IMG/VR virus record: IMGVR_UViG_3300021197_000662
Span: 1-59,826 of that record
DNA: 59,826 bases
Strand: one strand, 5' to 3'
Origin: a virus
In this document: positions 48,113-56,327 of the stretch, one piece after another
Layout: the number at the start of each line of letters is the position of its first letter
Numbering within the stretch: the first letter of the stretch is position 1
Notes under the pieces: model-generated
Database searches by the model: none
What the model saw: only the letters and a program-made list of their open reading frames with translations
Told to the model about the DNA's origin: nothing
Translations under genes and position numbers: made by a program

Positions 48113-48574
48113 ATGCCATACATAGGTAAATCCCCAACAGTAGGTTTCCGCAATCGCTTTGTATATCAAGCAACAGCAGGACAGACTAGCTTTAGTGGCA
48201 GTGATCAAGATGCAAAGGTGTTGACTTATCAGGATAGCCTATACTTAGACGTATATCAAAACGGTGTCTTACTCAAACCCGGAACAGACTATACAGCCAC
48301 GACAGGTACAACAGTAGTCTTGGTCACAGGGGCAAGCCTCAATGACGTAGTTGAGATGATTATCTATGACACATTCTCTGTAGCCAACAGCTACACTAAA
48401 GCAGAGGCTGACACACGCTACCCATTCTTAGGCAATGACAGCATCATCCGTACCAATGGGCAGACCATTACTGCTGACATCACAATCAGTGCGACAACTA
48501 ATGGTGTATCGGCTGGGCCTATTACACAGAGCAATGCCACGGTCACTGTTAACGGATATTGGAGTATCGTATGA
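48113..48574 (+). CDS. Fibre-like protein (PYIG start)
   Basis: The 153-residue protein begins PYIGKSPTVGFRNRFVYQAT, has YLDVYQNGVLLKPGTDYTAT, the xVxQNGVxL-type beta-module common in fibres, and ends with NGYWSIV. It shares the PYIG start with 44783. Its stop overlaps the next gene as ATGA. Confidence 0.65.
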   Translation: MPYIGKSPTVGFRNRFVYQATAGQTSFSGSDQDAKVLTYQDSLYLDVYQNGVLLKPGTDYTATTGTTVVLVTGASLNDVVEMIIYDTFSVANSYTKAEADTRYPFLGNDSIIRTNGQTITADITISATTNGVSAGPITQSNATVTVNGYWSIV

Positions 48575-48984
48575 CCAGTCAGTTAAATGTAGATACCATT
48601 GTAGATAAGGCTGGCTCTGGCGGTTCCAATGTTAAAATGGCTAATACATCTACCTATGTATCAGATGGTGGAAATGTTACGCAGAATACTGTGCAGGGGG
48701 TGGCAAAGCATTGGACAATTGTTGACCAGACTGGAACAACAGAATCTTTAGGTAGTTTTAATCAAAGTTCTCTTACAGATGTTAACACGGGTAGAACAGA
48801 TGTAAATTTTGTTAACAATTTCAGTTCAGTCAACAAATGCACAACAATTTCTAACACATATGCAATGGACGGTTGCTGGTATCAAGTTGGAAATACCACT
48901 AATTACAGAATAGTTAACTATATTGGGGGAGCTTACACTGATTTTGACCATTCTAGTGGTAGAATTACAGGAGACCTCGCATAA
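48571..48984 (+). CDS. GDLA-family small fibre protein, copy 4
   Basis: The 137-residue product starts at the ATG overlapping the previous stop; an ATG four codons upstream is also open. It begins TSQLNVDTIVDKAGSGGSNV and contains QGVAKHWTIVDQTGTTESLG and SLTDVNTGRTDVNF, a marine-phage fibre repeat, ending RITGDLA. The next start follows as TAATGG. Confidence 0.65.
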   Translation: MTSQLNVDTIVDKAGSGGSNVKMANTSTYVSDGGNVTQNTVQGVAKHWTIVDQTGTTESLGSFNQSSLTDVNTGRTDVNFVNNFSSVNKCTTISNTYAMDGCWYQVGNTTNYRIVNYIGGAYTDFDHSSGRITGDLA

Positions 48985-49385
48985 TGGCTAGTATTCTTAA
49001 AGTAGATACCCTAACAGGTGTAACCACCGCTGGCTCTATTAGCGTTACTGGCGAGGGCAACTCAACCACGACTAATCTTCAGCAGGGGTTAGCGAAGGCT
49101 TGGATGGATTTAAATGGTTCTGGAACAATTGCTTTACGAGATAGCAATAATATAGCCAGCGTCACGGATAATACCACAGGAGATTATACCGCCTCATACA
49201 CATCAGCTATGAGTAACGCAAACTATTCAGCTTTAAATTCTTGTGGTGTCACAAGTGTAATTACCGCATCAGTGCGTCAACATACTATTGCGGCGGGTTC
49301 GTATAGGCTTGAAATGAACGAAACTGGTGGGGCTGCGGCAGATAGTACATATGTACATTTAGGAATACACGGAGACCTAGCGTAA
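48984..49385 (+). CDS. GDLA-family small fibre protein, copy 5
   Basis: The 133-residue protein begins ASILKVDTLTGVTTAGSISV and contains AKAWMDLNGSGTIALRDSNN and ASVTDNTTGDYTASY, the KAWxxFNGTGTxAxRDSxNxSSxTDxGTGDYTxxF motif of marine phage fibres, and ends IHGDLA. It overlaps its neighbours by one base each. Confidence 0.7.
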   Translation: MASILKVDTLTGVTTAGSISVTGEGNSTTTNLQQGLAKAWMDLNGSGTIALRDSNNIASVTDNTTGDYTASYTSAMSNANYSALNSCGVTSVITASVRQHTIAAGSYRLEMNETGGAAADSTYVHLGIHGDLA

Positions 49386-49786
49386 TGGCAAGCGAACTTA
49401 GAGTAAACACACTGAAGGATGCCGCTGGGAACAACAGCATTGCTACTAGCTTTGTGGCGAGTGGTAGTGCGAAGGCGTGGATAAACTTTAATGGTCAAAG
49501 CACACCAGCCGCCCGGGACAGTTTTAATCATGCAAGTTTAACTGATAACGGAACAGGCGACTACACCCCTGCGTTCACAAGTTCTTTCGGTAATGTAAAT
49601 TATTCATGCTCTGCTTTTAACTTTGGTAGTACTACGGTAGACACTAATTCACGACAATTTGGCTCTAACACAAAAGCTACAAGCAACATTAGAATAAGAG
49701 CAGGTTATGGACCCGGAACTAATGGTGGTTTGACGTTATATGACAGTGAAGGACATGATATGAATTTCATGGGAGACCTAGCATGA
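49385..49786 (+). CDS. GDLA-family small fibre protein, copy 6
   Basis: The 133-residue product begins ASELRVNTLKDAAGNNSIAT and has SAKAWINFNGQSTPAARDSF and ASLTDNGTGDYTPAFTSSF, close to copy 5, then ends NFMGDLA. It is followed by the carbohydrate-module gene in an ATGA overlap. Confidence 0.7.
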   Translation: MASELRVNTLKDAAGNNSIATSFVASGSAKAWINFNGQSTPAARDSFNHASLTDNGTGDYTPAFTSSFGNVNYSCSAFNFGSTTVDTNSRQFGSNTKATSNIRIRAGYGPGTNGGLTLYDSEGHDMNFMGDLA

Positions 49787-50844
49787 GTAAAGCAGCAGAA
49801 CTAGCCGCACTGATTGGTGGGCAAAAGGCGTCAGGACACAAAAATCTTGTAAAAAATGGGGCAATGGTTGTTGCACAAAGAGCAACATCAGCTTCAGGTG
49901 ACACAACTGGCACTGTTAGAACAGTAGACAAAATGAACCCAGAGATAAGCTCTGCTGGCACTTGGACACAAAGCCAATCAACAGATGTGCCAAGCGGTCA
50001 AGGATTTGTTAATTCCTTTAAATTAGACTGCACAACAGCCGATGCGTCTTTGTCTGCTGGTGATGTCTGTATTCTTGGTTATAGATTTGAGGGTTTAGAA
50101 TTACAGCGTTTGAATTATGGAACATCAGGCGCAAAAAATATTGTCTTATCTTTTTGGGTAAAGACAAACAAAACAGGAAACTATGTTGTTCAGTTTCAAA
50201 ATATTAGAAGTACAATTAGAGTCTGTTCTTTGCTTTATACGGTATCATCAGCAAATACATGGCAAAAAGTTGAGTTCCCCATTCCAGCCGATACGGCAGC
50301 AACTTTTGATAATGATAATCTTTTAAGCGGTATTTTATATTGGTGGTTAGCTGCGGGAACAAATTGGACATCTGGAACATTAAACACAACTTGGGCAGAC
50401 AGAGTTAATGCAAATGTTGCGGCTGGGCTAAATGTCAACCTAGCCGATAGCACAGACAATGAATGGTACATCACAGGAATCCAGCTTGAAGAAGGAGATG
50501 TAGCCACGCCTTTTGAGCATGAGGACTACTCAACTACGTTAGCCAAGTGTCAGCGATACTACACACGCTGGCAATCAACCGGCGCAAATAACTGGCCTAG
50601 ATTTTTCCAGCCATCGTACGTTGATAATGGATATGTTAGTGGTACTTTTGCTTTTCCAGTACAGATGAGAACCCCCCCAAGTGTTGCTTTTACAGGAACT
50701 TGGCAAGGGCAGGGTGCGGATGGCATCGGCACAGGTTCAGTCAGTCAGGATGGTGTTAACCTATATTGTCTTGCGACTGGTGCTAGCAGTATTGCTGGAT
50801 ATTATGCGGATGGCGGCTCATTAGACATGACATCGGAGTTATAA
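49783..50844 (+). CDS. Fibre protein with carbohydrate-binding-like module
   Basis: The 353-residue protein begins SKAAELAALIGGQ. It has NLVKNGAMVVAQRATSASGD, then a jelly-roll-like region (KNIVLSFWVKTNKTGNYVVQ; WQKVEFPIPAD) and EWYITGIQLEEGDVATPFEH, the signature of phage fibre proteins with a carbohydrate-binding module. The C-terminus is a Ser/Gly-rich knob. It is probably the main receptor-binding protein of this array. Confidence 0.75.
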   Translation: MSKAAELAALIGGQKASGHKNLVKNGAMVVAQRATSASGDTTGTVRTVDKMNPEISSAGTWTQSQSTDVPSGQGFVNSFKLDCTTADASLSAGDVCILGYRFEGLELQRLNYGTSGAKNIVLSFWVKTNKTGNYVVQFQNIRSTIRVCSLLYTVSSANTWQKVEFPIPADTAATFDNDNLLSGILYWWLAAGTNWTSGTLNTTWADRVNANVAAGLNVNLADSTDNEWYITGIQLEEGDVATPFEHEDYSTTLAKCQRYYTRWQSTGANNWPRFFQPSYVDNGYVSGTFAFPVQMRTPPSVAFTGTWQGQGADGIGTGSVSQDGVNLYCLATGASSIAGYYADGGSLDMTSEL

Positions 50845-50847
50845 AAA

Positions 50848-51030
50848 ATGAATATTACTAATGTACAATATGTTAATGACCCCCTTTCTGGATTTAGTAA
50901 GGCCATGATTAAAGCGACTATTGATGAAATAGAATGGTGGGTTCCCAATAATGCACCCAGCAACCAGCACTACGCAGAAATTCAAAAGCAAGTAGCGGCT
51001 GGTACTCTAACCATTGCAGATGCTGACTGA
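50848..51030 (+). CDS. Small fibre-associated protein (60 aa)
   Basis: The product begins NITNVQYVNDPLSGFSKAMI and includes DEIEWWVPNNAPSNQHYAEI and an end helix. It resembles short proteins placed after fibres in marine phages, probably assembly or capping factors. The ribosome-binding site is weak. Its stop overlaps the next gene start (TGATG). Confidence 0.55.
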   Translation: MNITNVQYVNDPLSGFSKAMIKATIDEIEWWVPNNAPSNQHYAEIQKQVAAGTLTIADAD

Positions 51031-51752
51031 TGTTTGGTGAGTTGGCATTATCCGAAAGGGCTATCGCTGCTCACGGAATATTAAACTTTGGGTCTGCGTC
51101 TGCTGATGCCAACTTTGTTATATCTTCTGATTTTGCTAACCTTCAAGCAAGTGGCAGTCTTAGCCTAGAGGCTATATCTAGCATAAGCAGAATAGGCGCT
51201 GGCACGTTAACTGGAGTTATTGGTGTCACATCCGAGTTTGAGCAGAGCGCCAACGCATTAAGGTTTGCCACTGGTATAGTAGAGAAGTCATTTGGCTTCG
51301 TTGCCGATACAGATGGCATTCTTGTAAAAGATGGCATATATGAGCAGTCATTTGATTTTACTCAGAACGCCTCTGCAATAAAACTTGTAACCGGTGTGTC
51401 TGAGCAAAGTTTTGACTTTGTGCAGTCTCTTTCTGCTAGCGCAGAATACTCTGCTCATTCAGATCAAACCTTTGACTTTACACAAAGTGCTGAAATTAGC
51501 AGGGTTTTCAGCGGTGTGTCCGAAAACTTTGTTGAGTTTGACTTTATTCAAACTGCCGGAATACTGATTTACAGAAACAACTTCAATGTAGAGTTTGCTT
51601 TTGTACAGACGATAAATGGTGATCTGCTTTGGGTTGAAATAGACGCCAGCACTCCTGTAGAGACATGGAGTCAGATAAACGCATCTAGCGGAACATGGAC
51701 ACCAATAAACGCTAGTGGTACAATAGAGCAATGGATTAAAAAGGTGGTATAG
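51030..51752 (+). CDS. Fibre protein with tandem ~23-residue repeats
   Basis: The 240-residue product is built mostly of repeats of the type EQSFDFTQNASAIKLVTGVS, followed by DFVQSLSASAEYSAHS and DFTQSAEISRVFSGVS units. Each has Phe-Asp-Phe-x-Gln. The C-terminal portion (VETWSQINASSGTWTPINAS) is Trp-rich and may be a short binding domain. The repeats probably form a beta-helical fibre shaft. Confidence 0.65.
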   Translation: MFGELALSERAIAAHGILNFGSASADANFVISSDFANLQASGSLSLEAISSISRIGAGTLTGVIGVTSEFEQSANALRFATGIVEKSFGFVADTDGILVKDGIYEQSFDFTQNASAIKLVTGVSEQSFDFVQSLSASAEYSAHSDQTFDFTQSAEISRVFSGVSENFVEFDFIQTAGILIYRNNFNVEFAFVQTINGDLLWVEIDASTPVETWSQINASSGTWTPINASGTIEQWIKKVV

Positions 51753-52700
51753 ATGGCTAGTACATATACGCAGAATGCTGGTATTGAAAAACCGGGTACT
51801 GGTGATCAATCAGGAACTTGGGGTGTAACTACAAACACAAACTTTGATATAATCGACCGCGCCGTTCATGGTCAGGTTTCTATAGCTATATCTGGCAGCA
51901 CAGATTTAACGACAAGTGATGGTTCTGTTAGCAACGGCATTGCACCTGTTGTCATTCTCACAGGCAGTCCGGGCGCTACATTTGAGCTTAGGGTCACACC
52001 CACTGATCAGAAAAAACACTACACCATAAAAAATGAAACAAATGGAGCGTGTAGGGTTATTTATAAAGGCGTTACTTACTCCACATCCAACGGTGTAGAG
52101 ATCGCAGCAAACTCAACGCAGGCAGTCACAGGCGATGGCGGCGGCGGTTCTGGTGTATTCAAAAGCCTAACCCCTAGCACAGACCTAGTTAACGATCTGA
52201 CTCCTCAGTTAGGCGGGTCGCTGGACGTTAATGGGCAAAGCATTGTGTCTGCGTCAAACGGGAACATAGTTATTGCCCCTCATGGAACTGGTCATGTTGA
52301 CATAAATAGCGACTTAGATGTTACAGGCGCTGTTGATGTGACTGGGGATTTAGATGTTGATAATGTAAACATCAATGGAAACGCAGTAACCGTTACCAAT
52401 ACAAACGCTAACTTAACCTTAGCCGGGAACGGCACTGGGAAGGTTCTCATAAGCAATCTTTCTTACCCAAACGCCGATGGTACAGCATCTCAGGTCTTAA
52501 CAACAAATGGCTCTGGGGTTCTTTCATTTGCTAACGCGTCTGCAAGTCTTGGTTCAAGCCTCACATTAGGAAACTGGACCATAGAAGTTGATGGAAGTAA
52601 CAACCTTCTATTTAAGTATAGCGGTGACACAAAGATAAGAATGACATCCGCTGGTGCGCTGGATGTAGAAGATGATGTAACAGCTTATAGCGGTATATAG
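51753..52700 (+). CDS. Tail fibre protein
   Basis: The 315-residue protein begins STYTQNAGIEKPGTGDQSGT and NTNFDIIDRAVHGQVSIAIS, a widespread marine tail-fibre start, then contains LTPQLGGSLDVNGQSIVSAS, DVTGAVDVTGDLDVDNVN and PNADGTASQVLTTNGSGVL, beta-strand repeats characteristic of fibre shafts of T7-like marine phages. The C-terminus ends in a short hydrophobic segment. The fibre would contact the host surface. Confidence 0.75.
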   Translation: MASTYTQNAGIEKPGTGDQSGTWGVTTNTNFDIIDRAVHGQVSIAISGSTDLTTSDGSVSNGIAPVVILTGSPGATFELRVTPTDQKKHYTIKNETNGACRVIYKGVTYSTSNGVEIAANSTQAVTGDGGGGSGVFKSLTPSTDLVNDLTPQLGGSLDVNGQSIVSASNGNIVIAPHGTGHVDINSDLDVTGAVDVTGDLDVDNVNINGNAVTVTNTNANLTLAGNGTGKVLISNLSYPNADGTASQVLTTNGSGVLSFANASASLGSSLTLGNWTIEVDGSNNLLFKYSGDTKIRMTSAGALDVEDDVTAYSGI

Positions 52701-52702
52701 TT

Positions 52703-53419
52703 ATGACACTTCCCGGTTCTGGAACAATAAGCATAAATAGCTTAGTCGGTGAGTTTGGTGGATCTGCTCCTCATGCTCTTAGCGAGTATTACAGGAATGG
52801 TGGCTTAGTCTCTTCTGGCAATACAAATGTCCCTACATCTGGAGCGTTGTCGCTGTCCGATTTCTACGGTGCAACAGCAACAACAACAAGAGACATCCGC
52901 GTTCAGATGTCTTACAACGCTGGTCATGGGTATTCTGCCTTTGGAATCACATCACCTAACAGCACAGCCGCTCCTCAATCATACTCAGGCAGCTTGCTGT
53001 TTAATCCTTTTACTATTTATTCACCTGTTTTTAGAGCGGGAACAGGCTTCTTAAATCAGAATATTAATATGAGCTTTAGTCAAAACGAAGATGCTCAAGG
53101 GTGTTCTATTTATTTGTACGGTGGCACAAGTTCAACAAACATGTCTGATGTGGTTCTGGGGTTAGATGCTGGCTATAGCGGTAGTCAGGGCGGAACCAGA
53201 GGATTTTCAATTGTTTTTGATAGCAATGGCGGATGCACAAGCATTACAAACACAAGCAATACTTACAACTATAACTTAATTACAATTTCTACAAACAACC
53301 CAAGCACATCACATCGCTGGTATCAGTGGCGTTGCATATCCCCAAGCGCCACAGAAAAAGCCTCAACTATGATGAATGGCGACCCAACAAGTCTTAGCTC
53401 TGTAACACAGCCTGCATAA
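52703..53419 (+). CDS. Fibre/receptor-binding protein
   Basis: The 238-residue product begins TLPGSGTISINSLVGEFGGS, then SLSDFYGA, a start repeated in many cyanophage and pelagiphage fibre proteins. The remainder is Ser/Gly/Asn-rich beta sequence. It may be a fibre tip attached to the preceding protein, whose stop lies two bases before this start codon. Confidence 0.65.
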   Translation: MTLPGSGTISINSLVGEFGGSAPHALSEYYRNGGLVSSGNTNVPTSGALSLSDFYGATATTTRDIRVQMSYNAGHGYSAFGITSPNSTAAPQSYSGSLLFNPFTIYSPVFRAGTGFLNQNINMSFSQNEDAQGCSIYLYGGTSSTNMSDVVLGLDAGYSGSQGGTRGFSIVFDSNGGCTSITNTSNTYNYNLITISTNNPSTSHRWYQWRCISPSATEKASTMMNGDPTSLSSVTQPA

Positions 53420-53431
53420 GAGAGAAGCTAG

Positions 53432-55321
53432 ATGCCTCTTCAAAAATTACAATTTAGACCCGGAATAAACAAAGATGTTACGTCTTATTCCAATGAGGGC
53501 GGCTGGGTAGATGGCGACAAAATAAGGTTTCGTCTTGGTTTTCCAGAGAAGATTGGTGGATGGCTAAAGTATAGCGTTAACACCTTTCAGGGAGCCGCTC
53601 GCGCTCTTCACAACTGGATAGCCTTAGATGGGTCTAACTTTTTAGGCATAGGCACACACCTCAAATACTATATAGAAGAGGGTGGTGGTTTTAACGACAT
53701 TACCCCACTGAGATCGACCACAGCCGCTGGCGATGTCACGTTTGCCGCAACCAACGGCTCCACAACCATTACAGTTTCAGATACAAATCACGGCGCTGTG
53801 TTAAATGATTTTGTTGAGTTTTCTGGCGCTGCCACTTTAGGCGGCAATATAACAGCAGCAATACTAAATGCTGAGCATAAGGTAACCGCAGTTGTAAGCT
53901 CAAGTCAGTATCAAATAGTTGTTTCTGCTACAGCTAATGGCTCTGACACGGGAAACGGCGGCAGCTCAGTTGTAGGTAAGTATCAGATTAATGTTGGTCT
54001 TAACTCACAGGTTGGAGGAACTGGTTGGGGTTCCAGCACATGGGGAAGGCTTGGCTGGGGTTCCGGCTCCTCCTTAACAACTACAACAAACATAAGACTG
54101 TGGTCACATGATAACTTTGGAGAAGACTTAATTATTAACCCAAGGGACGCAAACGTGTACTATTGGGACAAGGGGACAGGTCTGGGCGCTAGGGCCGTAG
54201 AGCTTTCGACTCTAAGTGGGGCTAAATCAGCTCCTCAGATAGCCAAACAGGTGCTTGTGTCAGATCAGGACAGGCATGTTCTGGCGTTTGGGTGTGATGC
54301 AATTAACTCTAGTTCAAGTGCCGCTCAAGGGAATGGTGTGCAGGACCCCCTACTTGTTAGATTCTCTAGCCAAGAGAACGCAGTTGATTGGTATCCAACA
54401 AGCACAAATACTGCTGGTGACCTTATACTCGGCTCTGGCTCTGAGTTTGTGCAAGCGGTAGAGACAAAGCGTGAAATTCTTGTGTGGACTGATACATCTC
54501 TTCACTCAATGAGGTTTATTGGGCCGCCGTTCACCTTTGGTATACAGCAGTTAGCTTCAAACATCACAATTATGGGGCCTAACGCCGCTGTAGCAACAGA
54601 GGACGTTGTCTACTGGATGGGCATAGATAACTTCTACACTTACTCAGGTCAGACAAAGCAGCTTAATTGCACAGTAAAAGATCATGTGTTTAACGATTTT
54701 AACTTCTCTCAGTCTGATAAGGTGTATGGAGGAATTAACTCTGAGTTTTCAGAGGTGATATGGCTTTACCCATCTGAGACAAACTCTTTAGCCAGCGGCG
54801 GCTCAGGAGAAAACGACAAGTACGTTATATACAATTACAAAGATGACATTTGGTATTACGGCAACCTAAGTAGATCAGCTTGGATCGACAGAGGCATAAG
54901 AAACTTTCCTATAGCTACCGAAAGCGGATATTTATATAACCATGAGTTTGAGTATGACGATGATGGATCAGCTATGGCTTCGTTTATTGAGTCAGCGCCA
55001 ATGGACATAGGCGATGGCGATAGGTTTACCCTAGCCACAACGGTAGTTCCTGACCTGACGTTTGTTGGGTCAACAGCATTATCTAGTCCTCAAGCAACAT
55101 TCACCCTAAAAGCCCGCACAGAACCCGGAGCAGCCTACGGAAGCACATCTAGTGGAGCAACCGTAAGAACAGCTTCGTCCCCTGTAGAAACGTTTACAGA
55201 GCTTCTTAATCTAAGGGTAAGGGGTAGGTCATTCGCTATAAAGGTTGACTCATCTGCTTTAGGCACAAAATGGAAGCTGGGGTCACCTCGCGTTGACATA
55301 CGCCCAGATGGTAGACGCTAA
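53432..55321 (+). CDS. Tail/DNA-stabilisation protein (P22 gp10-like)
   Basis: The 629-residue protein begins PLQKLQFRPGINKDVTSYSN, with EGGWVDGDKIRFRLGFPEKI, a start typical of large tail hub or DNA-stabilisation proteins of podoviruses, and contains LYPSETNSLASGGSGENDKY near residue 450. It probably forms the tail hub below the adaptors. The length fits this class. It overlaps the next gene as TAATGG. Confidence 0.7.
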   Translation: MPLQKLQFRPGINKDVTSYSNEGGWVDGDKIRFRLGFPEKIGGWLKYSVNTFQGAARALHNWIALDGSNFLGIGTHLKYYIEEGGGFNDITPLRSTTAAGDVTFAATNGSTTITVSDTNHGAVLNDFVEFSGAATLGGNITAAILNAEHKVTAVVSSSQYQIVVSATANGSDTGNGGSSVVGKYQINVGLNSQVGGTGWGSSTWGRLGWGSGSSLTTTTNIRLWSHDNFGEDLIINPRDANVYYWDKGTGLGARAVELSTLSGAKSAPQIAKQVLVSDQDRHVLAFGCDAINSSSSAAQGNGVQDPLLVRFSSQENAVDWYPTSTNTAGDLILGSGSEFVQAVETKREILVWTDTSLHSMRFIGPPFTFGIQQLASNITIMGPNAAVATEDVVYWMGIDNFYTYSGQTKQLNCTVKDHVFNDFNFSQSDKVYGGINSEFSEVIWLYPSETNSLASGGSGENDKYVIYNYKDDIWYYGNLSRSAWIDRGIRNFPIATESGYLYNHEFEYDDDGSAMASFIESAPMDIGDGDRFTLATTVVPDLTFVGSTALSSPQATFTLKARTEPGAAYGSTSSGATVRTASSPVETFTELLNLRVRGRSFAIKVDSSALGTKWKLGSPRVDIRPDGRR

Positions 55322-55551
55322 TGGCTGTAATTAATGTACCAGCACCAAGACTGCCTGAGCCTACTCAGGAGTATTCCTTGCCATATATGCAGGATTTACT
55401 GAGAGCGTTAGAAATATTTATTGAGCAAGAAAGAACACCGGGAGAGCTTAGGGGTACAAAGATAACTTTAACTGACTTGCCGACAGCATCGACAGGTCTT
55501 GAATCGGGAGCCTTATGGAACAACTCAGGTGTGGTAAATATAATACCATAG
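55321..55551 (+). CDS. Small hypothetical protein (76 aa)
   Basis: The product begins AVINVPAPRLPEPTQEYSLP, with YMQDLLRALEIFIEQERTPG, then TSLPTASTGLESGALW-type sequence (residues 56-68: PTASTGLESGALW). It resembles small marine phage proteins located after tail genes, from memory. Its stop is in a degraded GTAC sequence (ACCATAGTACAA). Confidence 0.55.
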   Translation: MAVINVPAPRLPEPTQEYSLPYMQDLLRALEIFIEQERTPGELRGTKITLTDLPTASTGLESGALWNNSGVVNIIP

Positions 55552-55558
55552 TACAAAT

Positions 55559-55879
55559 ATGGCTCAGAAAAAATTGCAGAAAAACAGCGTATATAGCGAA
55601 TACGATGAGGATGGGGACGGCATAGTCACGGATGAAGAGCTTTCTCATGTTAAAGAGATAAAGAAGACCGAGACAGAGCTAAGGAAGAACTTAGCGCAGT
55701 TGCGTATGGCAAGGTGTACCCTGATATTCATGGGTGTATACGCGACTTTTCTTGCTTCTCCCTTGTGTTCTGCCGAAAAGCTAGAGGGATTAGCGGGGGT
55801 AACAGACCTTATATTCCTTAGTGGCAGCGGCATCGTAGGGGCTTACATCGGAATGACAACTTGGATGAGTAAAAAATGA
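55559..55879 (+). CDS. Membrane protein with N-terminal EF-hand
   Basis: The 106-residue product has a canonical EF-hand calcium loop, Asp16-x-Asp18-x-Asp20-Gly21-x-x-Thr24-x-x-Glu27 (in YDEDGDGIVTDEEL), then a coiled coil (EIKKTETELRKNLAQLRMA) and two membrane helices (CTLIFMGVYATFLASPLC; LIFLSGSGIVGAYIGMTTW). It directly precedes the holin-like gene (ATGA overlap), so it belongs to the lysis cassette. It could be a holin partner controlled by calcium; the regulation is inferred. Confidence 0.7.
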   Translation: MAQKKLQKNSVYSEYDEDGDGIVTDEELSHVKEIKKTETELRKNLAQLRMARCTLIFMGVYATFLASPLCSAEKLEGLAGVTDLIFLSGSGIVGAYIGMTTWMSKK

Positions 55880-56262
55880 TACAGGCATTGATAGGCCCGA
55901 TAGGGTCATTACTGGGTACTTGGCTTGAGGGTAAGGTCGAAACAAAGAAGGCAGAAACTGGCGCTAGGGTAGCGCGAGCCAAAGCCGAAGCGACCATAAT
56001 GGAGAAAAAAGCTACAGGAGAAATTGACTGGGACTTGAAGATGGCTGATGCCTCTGCTCACAGTTGGAAAGACGAGTGGCTTACAATTATTTTTTCCATA
56101 CCCCTAATATTATCATTCTGTGGTGACTGGGGCAGGCAAATAGTTTCAGATGGATTTATGGCCTTAGAAACCATGCCGACATACTACCAATACACCTTGG
56201 GAACAATTGTAGCCGCCAGTTTTGGAACACGCGCAGCAACCAAGTTTTTTGGCAAAAAGTAA
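55876..56262 (+). CDS. Holin-like membrane protein (3TM type)
   Basis: The 128-residue protein has an amphipathic N-terminal helix (LIGPIGSLLGTWLEG), a charged Lys/Ala-rich stretch and two hydrophobic segments (LTIIFSIPLILSFCGDW and YQYTLGTIVAASFGTRAATK). This agrees with the 3TM phage holin family of small marine phages. Holins open the inner membrane so the endolysin can reach the cell wall. The amidase gene lies 1 kb downstream. Confidence 0.65.
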   Translation: MIQALIGPIGSLLGTWLEGKVETKKAETGARVARAKAEATIMEKKATGEIDWDLKMADASAHSWKDEWLTIIFSIPLILSFCGDWGRQIVSDGFMALETMPTYYQYTLGTIVAASFGTRAATKFFGKK

Positions 56263-56288
56263 AAAAGGTTACTATATAGGCATTTAAA

Positions 56289-56297
56289 TGGTATAAT
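56289..56297 (+). promoter_or_regulatory. Extended -10 promoter before the phosphoesterase gene
   Basis: TG-G-TATAAT at 56289-56297 is a perfect extended -10 (weak -35 TTACTA 17 bases upstream). The transcript would begin about 24 bases before the ATG at 56328. Confidence 0.55.
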
Positions 56298-56327
56298 CTC
56301 CTAACGTTAATGGTCGGGAGACTGAAA

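Larger units (their letters stand above)
45601..49781 (+). repeat. Six GGAGACCT(A/C)GC cassette ends (C-terminal GDLA / embedded ribosome site)
   Basis: GGAGACCTAG or GGAGACCTCG ends six genes at 45601, 46041, 46412, 48970, 49371 and 49772. In each it encodes Gly-Asp-Leu, then Ala, then the stop. GGAGA is spaced about six to nine bases before the next start codon, which overlaps the stop as TAATG or ATGA. The repeat thus ends one protein and starts translation of the next. Confidence 0.7.
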
